This document shows, piece by piece, positions 8,371 to 17,510 of a DNA stretch of 43,549 nucleotides. Under the pieces are notes generated by a model, which made no database searches, was not told where the DNA came from, and saw only the letters and a list, made by a program, of their open reading frames with translations. Position 1 is the stretch's first letter. Each line of letters starts with the position of its first letter. The translations under genes were made by a program, and so were the position numbers. The DNA is from Fibrobacteria bacterium (GTDB lineage: Bacteria > Fibrobacterota > Fibrobacteria > UBA11236 > JADFYW01), in the NCBI GenBank assembly GCA_015232855.1, contig JADFYW010000024.1, positions 1 to 43,549 of the forward strand. The letters run 5' to 3'.

Positions 8371-8630
8371 AAAGTAATGGGCCCTATTGCAAAAAAATCA
8401 CCCAATTGCAAAATAGCATTGGAAACTTGAACACCTTGAATATACAAGCCATTACTAGATCCTAAATCCATAAGGGTAAAAGAGTTATCAGACACCACGT
8501 CAATAGATAAATGTGTTTTTGAAATGCTCGGTACCGGTATACAAATATCGCACTTTTTTGATCTTCCCACAATATTCATGCCCGATTTAAGTGGAAAAGT
8601 ATGATTTTTACTGGTTATACAAAAAGACAT
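8346..8630 (-). CDS. FHA-domain protein
   Basis: A stand-alone forkhead-associated domain of 94 residues, which binds phosphothreonine peptides. The diagnostic residues are present: G22-R23-S24, the SISKTH motif ending in His40, and DLGSSNG at 55-61 with the binding Asn. No Ser/Thr kinase is in the window. The stop lies inside the 3' end of the THUMP-like gene (25-nt convergent overlap). It is divergent from the response regulator with a 101-nt shared upstream region. Confidence 0.88.
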   Translation of the reverse strand: MSFCITSKNHTFPLKSGMNIVGRSKKCDICIPVPSISKTHLSIDVVSDNSFTLMDLGSSNGLYIQGVQVSNAILQLGDFFAIGPITFQIKDSIS

Positions 8631-8649
8631 TTGATTTTAGACCACTAAA

Positions 8650-8663
8650 TGTAGTAATCTACA
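8650..8663. promoter_or_regulatory. Small dyad in the FHA / response-regulator divergent region
   Basis: TGTAG-TAAT-CTACA is a 5-bp inverted repeat in the 101-nt region between two divergent genes. A protein-binding site for either promoter is possible. The repeat is short and may be chance. Confidence 0.2.
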
Positions 8664-8731
8664 ATATAGCATTGATTTAAAAAGGCAAAGTCTTTTTTTT
8701 GGAAGAAATAAGTATATAACGTGGAGTTAAC

Positions 8732-9910
8732 ATGACTAGAATGCGAATTCTCATTGCGGAAGACTCCAAAACTCAGGTTAAAATTCTTGAGAAACAGTTA
8801 TCAGCGTTATATGATTTAACCACGGTTTTTGATGGTGCAGAAGCTATTAGAAAACTGGGAACCGGAGAGCTTCCCCAAGTTATTATTCTGGACATCAGAA
8901 TGCCGAGGGTAGATGGCTTTAAGGTAATGGAGCATATTGATGCAGAAAAGCTTCCGGTAAAGGTACTTGTCATTACATCCGCACTTCGTCAGTCTGTTGA
9001 AGCAAAGGCATTAAGACTTGGGACAGATTATATACTTACCAAGCCCCTTGATATGGAAGCCTTACATAATTTGCTGGCAAGATGGAGCAAGGAGATTATG
9101 GGTAATGCTGAAATTAAATTACAGGAGGATCTCACTGGCAATAAACTTCCTTTTACTATAGTGGATAAATGCTGTTATATATGCGGATATGAAAAGGTGA
9201 AAATATTTATGCCTATTAAAGGGGCGTATGTTGAAAGTTGGGAAAATGGATTGTTTCCTGTGTATACCAGCATGAAGGGATATGGTTCCTGGGATTTTTT
9301 TAAAACAATAATTTCGATTTGCCCTTTTTGTTTTTTTGCATCCTCTGATCCTGAAGATTTTTCCGAAAATCCGAGTATGCGGTTTCCCTATGAAGGGGAC
9401 GCGAAAAAGATTTTATCCCGGACCATTGGTACCAGGAAAAAAATGGTAGCTGAATCCAAAGAAATTGATTTACGTTTTAATCCGCCTGATAGGGATGTTG
9501 AACTGGTTATTGATAGTTTAAAACTAGCAGAAAAGTGTATGAACGGTCTTGTTTTAGGTGGAAAAAGTAGTGCCCATGCTCTATTGGGGTTTTATCAAGT
9601 TTTATTAGGGAGTATTAATCGTCAAACCCAGACCAAATATTATGATTCGGCTTTAGAATGTTTTCAGAATCAACTTCGTATTACCAATACATCTCCGGAA
9701 ATTATCAGCATGTCTAATTATTTCCTGATGGTCCTGAATATGGCGATAGGCAAGTCTGAAGTTGCAAAGGAAGTGATGAAAAAAGTAGTAGATTGGTATT
9801 CTGATAGGGGTAATGAAGGTATTGGTTCTGGTGAGAAACTCTGGCTGAAGCGACTTTCTGATGTCTGGAACAATGGGCTCCTGCCTGATACTCTCAGAGA
9901 AATAGAATGA
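8732..9910 (+). CDS. Response regulator fused to a DUF2225-like zinc/TPR-like domain
   Basis: The N-terminal receiver domain (about 4-120) has the acidic pair Glu10-Asp11, the phospho-acceptor Asp54 in ILDIRMP, Thr82/Ser83, and Lys104 in LTKP. After a short linker, residues about 138-392 resemble DUF2225. They carry Cys148/Cys151 (CYICG) and Cys197/Cys200 (CPFC), likely a zinc site, followed by a helical TPR-like tail in which a helix pattern A-L-E-C-F-Q is visible. No DNA-binding domain is present, so output is probably protein-protein. GGAG 5 nt before the ATG supports the start. No histidine kinase is nearby. The next gene, a GT4, starts 32 nt downstream on the same strand. Confidence 0.85.
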   Translation: MTRMRILIAEDSKTQVKILEKQLSALYDLTTVFDGAEAIRKLGTGELPQVIILDIRMPRVDGFKVMEHIDAEKLPVKVLVITSALRQSVEAKALRLGTDYILTKPLDMEALHNLLARWSKEIMGNAEIKLQEDLTGNKLPFTIVDKCCYICGYEKVKIFMPIKGAYVESWENGLFPVYTSMKGYGSWDFFKTIISICPFCFFASSDPEDFSENPSMRFPYEGDAKKILSRTIGTRKKMVAESKEIDLRFNPPDRDVELVIDSLKLAEKCMNGLVLGGKSSAHALLGFYQVLLGSINRQTQTKYYDSALECFQNQLRITNTSPEIISMSNYFLMVLNMAIGKSEVAKEVMKKVVDWYSDRGNEGIGSGEKLWLKRLSDVWNNGLLPDTLREIE

Positions 9911-9942
9911 CTCTCTGAAGCCTGTTTTGTAAGTATAAACCT

Positions 9943-10977
9943 ATGAAAATGTTTTTAGTCCACTGCTCTAACGCATCATTGGGGGGAGCTGAACGTTCGT
10001 TGTTAGCCGAGTTGCAAACGTATCAGGAAAATCCAAATAGTTGTCACTTTATTCTTCCTGCCAGAGGAGCTCTATCACAAACTTTAGAGAAAAGAAATAT
10101 CAGTTATACAGTGATACCCTGGCCGGCGGGATTACGATGGTTCACCCAGCATCAATTTTGGTGGCAATGGACTTTATTAATCTTTGGTCCTTTTTATATG
10201 TATTCATTCTTAAGATATATTTTGAGATTAAACCGTTGTTTAGTGAAGTTTGATATACAGGGTCGGTCTGTATTGAGTAGTGGTATTAAAAGCCACTGTT
10301 TGCTGTTGTTGCTTGCACCATGGTTTGCTAAGAACATGATTTTTAATATCAGAGATTTTATTGAACCGATTGTTTTTAGGAAATGCTTATCGGGCTTGTT
10401 TGGCTTTTTTGAAATTGAAGTGGTGGCCAATAGCAAAGCAGTTGGGAAGGACTATCCTCACCCCACTATAAAGTACCCATATGTTAGTTTAAAAAGGAAT
10501 TATGTAAACAGGAGAAAAGAGGACGGGCCTGTTATTATAACACATGTTGCGTATTTTGCCCCATATAAAGGACAAGATCTTTTTTTGCAATATGCTCAGA
10601 AGATTTTAGATGAAGGGGTAAACGCCCAATTTTGGATAGTGGGGGATGTTATATACCCGGGAAACAGGTATTTGAAGTATAAAGCAAAGGTCCTCTCTCT
10701 GATAGACTCATTACAAATAAGTGATAACGTGAAGGTATGGGGAGAAGTGGACGATGTACAGCAGTTGCTTGAACAAAGTCATGTGCTTTTGCACTGTACA
10801 CGGGACCCGGAACCATACGGGCGTGTGGTTATGGAAAGTCTCTTATGCGGATGTGAAGTGATGTGTCATAAAGACAGTGGGGTATGCGAGCAGTTAAAGG
10901 CGAAAGACCCTGAGGAACTGTCTATTCCTATGAACATTGGTTTTGAGGATAAATATATATTTGTGCAAAGACTATAA
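9943..10977 (+). CDS. Glycosyltransferase family 4
   Basis: A 344-residue GT-B enzyme. The N-terminus has the SLGGAERSLL motif typical of GT4 proteins that sense the acceptor side. The C-terminal half has HVAYFAPYKGQD, IVGDV, and PEPYGRVVMES, which carries the ExxxxxxxE-type nucleotide-sugar site. The only locus GT on the plus strand; it marks the left border of the polysaccharide region. It ends 4 nt from the convergent fucosyltransferase gene. Donor and acceptor cannot be told. Confidence 0.88.
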   Translation: MKMFLVHCSNASLGGAERSLLAELQTYQENPNSCHFILPARGALSQTLEKRNISYTVIPWPAGLRWFTQHQFWWQWTLLIFGPFYMYSFLRYILRLNRCLVKFDIQGRSVLSSGIKSHCLLLLLAPWFAKNMIFNIRDFIEPIVFRKCLSGLFGFFEIEVVANSKAVGKDYPHPTIKYPYVSLKRNYVNRRKEDGPVIITHVAYFAPYKGQDLFLQYAQKILDEGVNAQFWIVGDVIYPGNRYLKYKAKVLSLIDSLQISDNVKVWGEVDDVQQLLEQSHVLLHCTRDPEPYGRVVMESLLCGCEVMCHKDSGVCEQLKAKDPEELSIPMNIGFEDKYIFVQRL

Positions 10978-10981
10978 GCGG

Positions 10982-11923
10982 CTAAATTGTTATCCAGGAA
11001 CCGGGTAACAGATCCGGACTGTTAAATGCTTCATTTGCTCGCCATACTGCGGGGGTTATTATTGTTTTATTCGGGTATGTATTTAACCATGCTCCCCACC
11101 AACTAAAAGTACTATTGGGGACAATTTGATGTTTACAGAGGCTCATGAGTCTTAGATCTTCATGCTCTTTGTCCATGTTTCCGTCAATAAAAGTGGAAGG
11201 ATATTTATAGTTAATATGTTCTTTGGCCCAGGAGGGATCATCAGAAAAAATAAATAATTTAAGTGCAGGGTGTTTTTTTGACAAAATCTCAATAGCCCTG
11301 TCATAAAATGATAAGTCTGTTACGCCAAATTTAGAAAGATCCTCCGGCCTGCGGTTGCCATCAGCATCATAGCCAAAAAGCCTGCGACAATGCAAACATA
11401 CTGATTCTGAAGATGAGATGTTTTTTGCCAGGTCATGATTTAAACCTTGTAATGGAGTATTTACCGAAAGTTCTTTCTGTAACATGGATTTGATATCTAC
11501 AAAGTATTTTTCAGATTGCCAGTAACCTTCAAGATATGCCTGTGTTAGGGAAATTTCCGAAAGAAAGGGGTTATACCTCATGCTTGTTTCTTTTAAGTAA
11601 TATTTTTTTTTATGGTTTAAGAGCCTGGCTCCAAGTTTGCAGAGGGGAGGTACTTTTAGGTAATTATGTAGGCGCAGCATGTTTTTAAACAGAAACTGAG
11701 CAGAGCCCAGGCTTTTTGCTTGTTGAATTTCTGAAGGGGAGGCGACTTCTGCTTTAATGGCGAACTTATCCAACCGATAGCATCGTTTGTATACATCATC
11801 TTGAGAAAAGCCTGTTACCGTATCCAGTTTAAGGGGTATGTTGTTCAGTAGGGAAAGTTTTCTTCCCATGGCATACTGGAAGAGTTGATTTCCCAAACCG
11901 CCAACTAATTGTACAACGATCAT
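10982..11923 (-). CDS. GT11 alpha-1,2-fucosyltransferase-like protein (copy 1)
   Basis: The start is the GT11 hallmark GGLGNQLFQYAMGR (residues 8-21), with EGYWQSEKYF and the C-terminal NSTFSWWGAWL motif. The family transfers fucose from GDP-fucose in an alpha-1,2 link. The GDP-binding motif normally reads HxRRGDY. Here it is H178-C-R-R-L-F-G, keeping His and both Arg but not Gly-Asp-Tyr. Its tandem neighbour shares this change. Length 313 is usual. Last gene of the minus-strand locus. No GDP-fucose synthesis genes are in the window. Confidence 0.9.
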   Translation of the reverse strand: MIVVQLVGGLGNQLFQYAMGRKLSLLNNIPLKLDTVTGFSQDDVYKRCYRLDKFAIKAEVASPSEIQQAKSLGSAQFLFKNMLRLHNYLKVPPLCKLGARLLNHKKKYYLKETSMRYNPFLSEISLTQAYLEGYWQSEKYFVDIKSMLQKELSVNTPLQGLNHDLAKNISSSESVCLHCRRLFGYDADGNRRPEDLSKFGVTDLSFYDRAIEILSKKHPALKLFIFSDDPSWAKEHINYKYPSTFIDGNMDKEHEDLRLMSLCKHQIVPNSTFSWWGAWLNTYPNKTIITPAVWRANEAFNSPDLLPGSWITI

Positions 11924-11933
11924 TTGAAATTAA

Positions 11934-12833
11934 CTAAAACCGCAACCAGGTTTCAGGAAGTAAGTCTTGGTTATCTAATTCGGGACTGTTGCCCCATTGT
12001 TTGGGAGCAATAACGATTTTACCAGGGAACCGGTTTAGCCATGCGGCCCACCAACTAAAAGTGCTATTGGCAATGATGTGATGTTTACAAAAGCTCATAA
12101 GACGTAAATCTTCGAATTCGTGGTCGAGATCATTATGTGATACATATACCGAAGGGCATGGGAATTTCACATTTTCGATAACCCACAGAGGATCGTCGGA
12201 AAAAACGAAAATTTTGATATCGGGGAATTTCTTGTAAATATATGCAACGGCTTTGTCATAATAATCAATGCTCGTTGTTCCAAAAAGTTTAACATCATGT
12301 TCTCTGGCGTTACCTGTTACTGAAACCCCGTGTAGCCTTCTAATATGCACACAAACAGCATGAGAAGACTTTATTTTGTTGGCCATATTGAGATTTGGCC
12401 CTTGTAAGGAGTGTTTTACTTGTAATTCTTCTTTAATTTTGTCTTCAATATCTATAAAATATTTTTGAGTTTGCCAGTAGCCATTGAAGTACGCGTCTTT
12501 ATATTGTTTAAGTATAAAAGGAGAATACCCTATATCATTCTGGGTGATGATATAGGGTTCATAAAACGGTAAAAATGAAAGGAGTTTCCGTTGAATACGC
12601 CAGGCCAAATTTCTGGACGTATAGCGCCTGTATTTTCTCATGTCTTTCACCGTAGCAATATCCCCATGAATATTGAAATGGTGTAGTTTATAGCTGCGAT
12701 TGTAAAAGCAATTTTCAAAGCTGGTGTATATATCAAATTTCAACTGATATCCGGTCAGTAGAGAGAGTTTTCGGCCAAGGGCGTACTGGAACAATTGATT
12801 TCCAAGACCTCCTTTAAGTCGCATAATAATCAT
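11934..12833 (-). CDS. GT11 alpha-1,2-fucosyltransferase-like protein (copy 2)
   Basis: A 299-residue paralogue of the next gene downstream, similar along its whole length (GGLGNQLFQYALGRKLSLL, NGYWQTQKYF, NSTFSWWAAWL). The donor-binding motif is H163-I-R-R-L-H-G rather than HxRRGDY. Together the two look like an old tandem duplication that diverged, perhaps adding the same sugar at two sites or to two acceptors. The stop is 10 nt from the start of copy 1. Confidence 0.9.
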   Translation of the reverse strand: MIIMRLKGGLGNQLFQYALGRKLSLLTGYQLKFDIYTSFENCFYNRSYKLHHFNIHGDIATVKDMRKYRRYTSRNLAWRIQRKLLSFLPFYEPYIITQNDIGYSPFILKQYKDAYFNGYWQTQKYFIDIEDKIKEELQVKHSLQGPNLNMANKIKSSHAVCVHIRRLHGVSVTGNAREHDVKLFGTTSIDYYDKAVAYIYKKFPDIKIFVFSDDPLWVIENVKFPCPSVYVSHNDLDHEFEDLRLMSFCKHHIIANSTFSWWAAWLNRFPGKIVIAPKQWGNSPELDNQDLLPETWLRF

Positions 12834-12848
12834 GATAAAGAACCTGAT

Positions 12849-13949
12849 TTAGGAAATTTCAAGGGGGAAAACTTTTGGGGCCAATATATATAGAATTCTG
12901 TTTTGTAATCTAATGACTTGTTTGGCGAGTTTATACGGAAAAAGGCTATGAATCAAGCAGAATAGGCTAAAATAGATGCTACTAAGGTAAAAGTCGGCGC
13001 GCAGAGAGGCCAGAGAAGAAAATAGACTGCGATATTTTGTAAGCATATGGATGGGTGAGGCTGCCTGAATAGATGCAGTAAGATTGGTAATGGCTGCTCG
13101 CTCTGCCCAGTATAGAGGATAGCGGTTACCGGTTTTCTGTAAATAATAATGGGTATAAGGTAAAGTAAATATTTTGTGGGTAAGAAAATATCGTTCAGTG
13201 GCAGGGAAGATGTGATTTAGACATGATATGGCTGAAGAAGAATGCCGGAAATATTTTACAACAGGTTGGTTAATGAAGTACACTTTATAATTCAAACTGA
13301 TTTTAATATGAAAAGCGGCATCTTCACTAAAACTTCTCCAAAGAGCATTGTCATAAACCCCTACTTTTTCATCAAAACCTCCTACTTTTTCTGCAATATC
13401 TTTGCGGACAATTGTAGCGCCAGTTTGAGGCAGATGAGATAAATTAGAGAGCCAGTCCATACCCGCCCGAGGTGGCAGGTTCTCTCCGGAATAAACGAGT
13501 CCGGTATCCTGAATATAACTTTGCTCTCCAGGGAGATACACTCTGTAAGTGCTGCCAAAGCTCATGGCGATAGTTGAGTCTTTAAGCAGGGGGGGGATAA
13601 GAATATTAATTTTATCAGGAAAAAAATTATCATCAATATCCAAAAAACAAAGAAAGTCACCTTTAGCATATTGAATACCAGAGTTTCTTGCAAAGGCAAC
13701 CCCTTGTTTATTCTCCTGGAATACTCGTATTTGTTTAGGATTGTTCTGTTTTAAATATTCAATTTCCTCTAGAGAATTGTCCGTAGAGTTATTGTCGATA
13801 TAGAGTACTTCCCAGTTGGTATAGTGCATTGATTGCAGGTTTTGAAAAGATGCCCGTATACGTTCACTTCCATTAAAAACAGGTATTATAATACTGACTA
13901 ATGGGAAGGAAGGCATGGTTGTGTCTGAGAACTCCACACGAGGAGTCAA
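12849..13949 (-). CDS. Glycosyltransferase family 2
   Basis: A GT-A enzyme whose catalytic domain starts at VSIIIPVFNGS. It shows IDNNSTDNS, ARNSGI and the metal-binding FLDIDD motif, followed by a GGFDE segment. The C-terminal 120 residues are basic and hydrophobic, as in membrane-associated GT2 proteins. The longest frame starts at TTG (13949); the ATG at 13916 (residue 12) is a more usual distance from the domain and may be the true start. It follows the fusion protein by 8 nt. Confidence 0.88.
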   Translation of the reverse strand: MTPRVEFSDTTMPSFPLVSIIIPVFNGSERIRASFQNLQSMHYTNWEVLYIDNNSTDNSLEEIEYLKQNNPKQIRVFQENKQGVAFARNSGIQYAKGDFLCFLDIDDNFFPDKINILIPPLLKDSTIAMSFGSTYRVYLPGEQSYIQDTGLVYSGENLPPRAGMDWLSNLSHLPQTGATIVRKDIAEKVGGFDEKVGVYDNALWRSFSEDAAFHIKISLNYKVYFINQPVVKYFRHSSSAISCLNHIFPATERYFLTHKIFTLPYTHYYLQKTGNRYPLYWAERAAITNLTASIQAASPIHMLTKYRSLFSSLASLRADFYLSSIYFSLFCLIHSLFPYKLAKQVIRLQNRILYILAPKVFPLEIS

Positions 13950-13957
13950 CCGAAATG

Positions 13958-16408
13958 CTAATCAACAGCTTGTTTTGGAATATAATCGGAAACAAACCTT
14001 TGGAGATAAGTCCGGATTTCCTTGTTAGTTTTGGTATATAAGTTTTCTTCAATACTGCTAATATCCTCCAGAGTAAGAGGCAAATCCGTATTGACTGTCT
14101 GGTGTAAAACAAAGATTTTTTTATGCTCTGTGGTTTGTGTATTTTCAAGATCTGTTAATAATTCTTCCTGCATTTTTTCGCCGGGCCGCAACCCGCTATA
14201 GACGACTGGGATATCAACTTCAGGGAGCAGACCTGAATACTCAATCATTTGGAAAGCAAGATCACGTATTTTTACCGGGTCACCCATTTTTAAAATGAAG
14301 ATCTCTCCTCCATCACCCATAGCGCCTGCTTGTAATACCAACTGGCTTGCTTCTGGGATAGACATAAAATAACGGGAAATATCCTGGTGGGTAATCCTGA
14401 TAGGACCACCTTTTTCAATCTGGCGCTTGAATATGGGTATGACACTGCCCCTGCTTCCCAAAACATTACCAAATCTAACAGCCATGCATTTCATCTGACT
14501 CTGCCGGGCAAAAAATTCAAACATGACTCTTTCTGATAGGGCTTTGGAGGCTCCCATTACATTTGTGGGACGTACCGCCTTATCGGTAGAAATCATAACG
14601 AACCGGTTTACCTTATAGGTGGAAGATAACGTCAACAAGTTTCTGGTTGCTATCACATTGTTGGAAATTGCTTCCTGGGGATGCTCTTCCATTAAGGGAA
14701 CGTGTTTATAAGCTGCAGCGTGCAAAACTATTTGAGGCTTGAACTTTTTAAATAAGAGCTCCATTTTTGGAATATGCCGGATATCACCGATAAGTACTTG
14801 AGTGTCAATTGCACAATTCATCTCGTCTAGTTCGGTCTGGATGTCATAAAGCAGTGTCTCGTCTTTGTCGAGTAATAATAGTTTGTGCGGGAAAAAAGGT
14901 ATAATCTGGCGGACCAGTTCCGAACCAATAGAACCTCCCGCTCCTGTGATAAGAATTGTTTTATTCCGATAAATTTTTTCTAGGAGAGACTTATTTAATT
15001 GGACTTCTTCACGACCTAAAAGGTCTTCATATTTGAGCTCTCGGAGTTTATTTAAATTGACTCTTCCGGCTAATACATCGGAAATCGAAGGAATGGTTTT
15101 TATTTTGACATTATACCTTGCGCTTAAAGAAGACAACGCGATAGTATCTTGTCGGGACAGTGTGGGATAAGTATTGATTATTGCTGTGATATCATTACTG
15201 CGTAAGATGCCTTCCAGACTTTCAATGGTTCCCAGTATTTTTTTCCCGTGTATTCGAAAACCTCTTTTATTAGAATCAAGGTCAATAAATCCGGCCACTT
15301 CATAGGCAAGATCAGGATCTCTATTAAGATCCCGTAAAAAGGCCTCACCCCGGTCGCTGGCTCCTAAAATGAGAACCTTTTCAGTACTTTTAGGAGTGAT
15401 GGGATAGTAGGCTTCTCTGAGAAAACGTGTGGAAAAGCGTAAGCCAGTAAATAAAATAAGGGACAGAATACCGTCGATTATAATTACTCCTGTGGGGAAT
15501 GCCGGATCCAGGAAAATATACTCCAGAATAAAAAAGCATACAATAGATGATACGGTAGCTTTAAAAATATTAAATACATCTTTAAGGCCTACATATCTCC
15601 AGTATCCGTGGGTTAACCCAAAGAGAGAAAGAAACACGAACTTGACAACGATGATAACGGCAACAGTCTTTTGAAAACGGACGAATTCCAAATAGGGTAG
15701 CGTTCCGTCAAATCGCAGAAGGAATGCGAAGAAATAGGTTAATCCGGAAATAAAAATATGCACAAACAGGATAAGCAGGCGCCTGCGCTTTAAAGCATGC
15801 TCGCGCATATAGCCACTCTGATTGGTCATGACTGAAATTAAAGTCAACAGGATCAATTGGAGATCGTAAAAGAAAGATACCTTTTCTACATAGGCCAAAT
15901 CAAATGTTGCTTTTTTTGGCACCAATATATTTTTGTGATATTCGAAAATTTCATCATCGGTGCCAACAATTTCTTCTTCGTCCCGGTGATATATTGTGGC
16001 AGGAGAGGTTATCCCTGGTTTAACGGAAAGAAGTTTTCTTTGTTCGGGAGTATAAAATGCTACCAGTTCAGGTATTTCGGGGCGGGGGCCAACCACAGAC
16101 ATATGGCCGATGAGTACATTAAAAAGCTGAGGAAGTTCATCTAGTTTTGAGGCTCGAAGAATTTTTCCAAACCCGGTGATCCGATTGTCATTATTTTTAG
16201 TGACAGGAAGACCGGGTGTTTTTAAAATATGCATGGTCCTGAATTTAAAAATTTTAAAATTGTAGCCGTCCTTACCTACGCGCATTTGACGGTAAAATAC
16301 GGGTCCTCGTGAAGTAAATAAAACCCCAATAGAAATAAGCAGAAAAAGGGGGCTTAGTACTAAAAGGCAGCTAAGAGAAAAGCAAAAATCAAACAGGCGT
16401 TTTGTCAT
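13958..16408 (-). CDS. Fused monotopic phosphoglycosyl transferase and nucleotide-sugar 4,6-dehydratase (PglC-PglF type)
   Basis: An 816-residue fusion. Residues 1-200 are a bacterial sugar transferase: a re-entrant membrane helix with Ser19-Pro20, FKFRTM, and the catalytic Asp90-Glu91 in KLDELPQL. It would move a sugar phosphate onto undecaprenyl phosphate. About 208-330 form four membrane helices. About 343-470 is a Rossmann segment (LILGASDRGE). From 484 comes an SDR domain with GAGGSIG (489-495), ISTDKAV (606-612) and Met618-x3-Lys622. Met replaces the usual Tyr, as in PglF/WbpM UDP-HexNAc 4,6-dehydratases. In most loci these are two genes. One polypeptide can therefore make the 4-keto-6-deoxy intermediate and begin the lipid-linked unit; a C4 aminotransferase is missing from the window. 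Start ATG at 16408 after a 92-nt gap. Confidence 0.93.
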   Translation of the reverse strand: MTKRLFDFCFSLSCLLVLSPLFLLISIGVLFTSRGPVFYRQMRVGKDGYNFKIFKFRTMHILKTPGLPVTKNNDNRITGFGKILRASKLDELPQLFNVLIGHMSVVGPRPEIPELVAFYTPEQRKLLSVKPGITSPATIYHRDEEEIVGTDDEIFEYHKNILVPKKATFDLAYVEKVSFFYDLQLILLTLISVMTNQSGYMREHALKRRRLLILFVHIFISGLTYFFAFLLRFDGTLPYLEFVRFQKTVAVIIVVKFVFLSLFGLTHGYWRYVGLKDVFNIFKATVSSIVCFFILEYIFLDPAFPTGVIIIDGILSLILFTGLRFSTRFLREAYYPITPKSTEKVLILGASDRGEAFLRDLNRDPDLAYEVAGFIDLDSNKRGFRIHGKKILGTIESLEGILRSNDITAIINTYPTLSRQDTIALSSLSARYNVKIKTIPSISDVLAGRVNLNKLRELKYEDLLGREEVQLNKSLLEKIYRNKTILITGAGGSIGSELVRQIIPFFPHKLLLLDKDETLLYDIQTELDEMNCAIDTQVLIGDIRHIPKMELLFKKFKPQIVLHAAAYKHVPLMEEHPQEAISNNVIATRNLLTLSSTYKVNRFVMISTDKAVRPTNVMGASKALSERVMFEFFARQSQMKCMAVRFGNVLGSRGSVIPIFKRQIEKGGPIRITHQDISRYFMSIPEASQLVLQAGAMGDGGEIFILKMGDPVKIRDLAFQMIEYSGLLPEVDIPVVYSGLRPGEKMQEELLTDLENTQTTEHKKIFVLHQTVNTDLPLTLEDISSIEENLYTKTNKEIRTYLQRFVSDYIPKQAVD

Positions 16409-16500
16409 ACGAGAAAGATACGTTTTTTATGAAAAGAGAAAATATAAAACCTCATGATTAATGAAAATATCAATAAATTTAAATCGGATTTGTGGTGATA

Positions 16501-17502
16501 TTATCGGGTTTTATTGAAAGGAAAAAAATAAAATTTGAAAAAGCCCTTTAGGAAGCCAAAACCATATGAAGCATGTAAAATAAAATAAGTAAGGCCGACT
16601 AAAAGTGAAATTTTTACCGGCTGATTTCTTGTACCTACGGTTGTAGCATGGAAATTAGCTGAGGCGTAAATGAACAAAAAGAATAAGAGTAAATAAAAGG
16701 CCGGACTATAAAAGGCAGAAAATAGAGGCAATAGTGTCAATGTTAATGCAAAGCAACAAGGAATAAAATGTCTTAATGATGGAGCTTGTTTGTGCTTTTG
16801 AATAACACGAACCTTCCAAAAACCATATTCGAAATATTGTTTCCATAGAGCCTGTAATGAATCCCGTGGGTAATAATAGGAGATAATTTCAGGGGAAAGA
16901 TAGATTTTTTTACCATTTAAAATAAGCCGGAAGTTTAATTCGTCATCCTGGTTGCGAACTAATTCTTCATCAAAATAGCCGATTTCTGAAAATACTTCTT
17001 TTCGAAAAGCTCCTAAATAGACCGTGTCGACAAATCCTTCGAAATGTTCAAAATGGAAGGATGAATTTCCTATACCAAATTTAGAACAGGTGGCATATTT
17101 AATAGCCTTTTGGATTGCTTTATCACCCATAGGGCGCATAGGGCCTCCGACATTATCTGCAATGCCTTTGTCCAGATATTCGGCGCATTTGCTAATATAA
17201 TCTTTTGCATACAGCGTGTGGGCATCTATACGTATGATATATTTACCCTTTGCTTGTTGTATACCCATATTTAAAGAAATGGGAACAATTTTTTTTTTGT
17301 GGGTAAGTAAAGTGTGAGAAACATCAGGCCATTTATATTTGGATATTATTTCCCGGGTATCGTCGCTGCTGCCGCCATCAATAATTATTATTTCCATGTC
17401 CTGTTTGGGAAAATCATTTATTAATATAGAATTGAGGCATTGCTCAATATATGCAGACTCATTAAGAACTGGAATGAGAATGGAGACGGAAAAGTTACCC
17501 AT
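16501..17502 (-). CDS. Glycosyltransferase family 2 with membrane anchor (ExoA-like)
   Basis: The GT-A domain begins VSILIPVLNES, with IIDGGSSDDT and the metal site IRIDAH, followed by LGAFRKEVF and the QDDELNFR acceptor motif. Two or three C-terminal hydrophobic helices (from about residue 240) anchor it. The layout resembles succinoglycan ExoA-type enzymes. The longest frame starts at ATG 17520, inside the preceding gene. The second ATG at 17502 has AGGT 7 nt upstream and lies after that gene's stop, so I prefer 17502. Confidence 0.88.
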   Translation of the reverse strand: MGNFSVSILIPVLNESAYIEQCLNSILINDFPKQDMEIIIIDGGSSDDTREIISKYKWPDVSHTLLTHKKKIVPISLNMGIQQAKGKYIIRIDAHTLYAKDYISKCAEYLDKGIADNVGGPMRPMGDKAIQKAIKYATCSKFGIGNSSFHFEHFEGFVDTVYLGAFRKEVFSEIGYFDEELVRNQDDELNFRLILNGKKIYLSPEIISYYYPRDSLQALWKQYFEYGFWKVRVIQKHKQAPSLRHFIPCCFALTLTLLPLFSAFYSPAFYLLLFFLFIYASANFHATTVGTRNQPVKISLLVGLTYFILHASYGFGFLKGFFKFYFFPFNKTR

Positions 17503-17510
17503 TTGATTAC

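Noticed and set aside
16409-16500. Internal promoter before the fusion gene
   Set aside because: TTGATA and TATATT-like boxes exist on the minus strand, but the spacing is about 21 nt and the region is too AT-rich for such matches to mean much.
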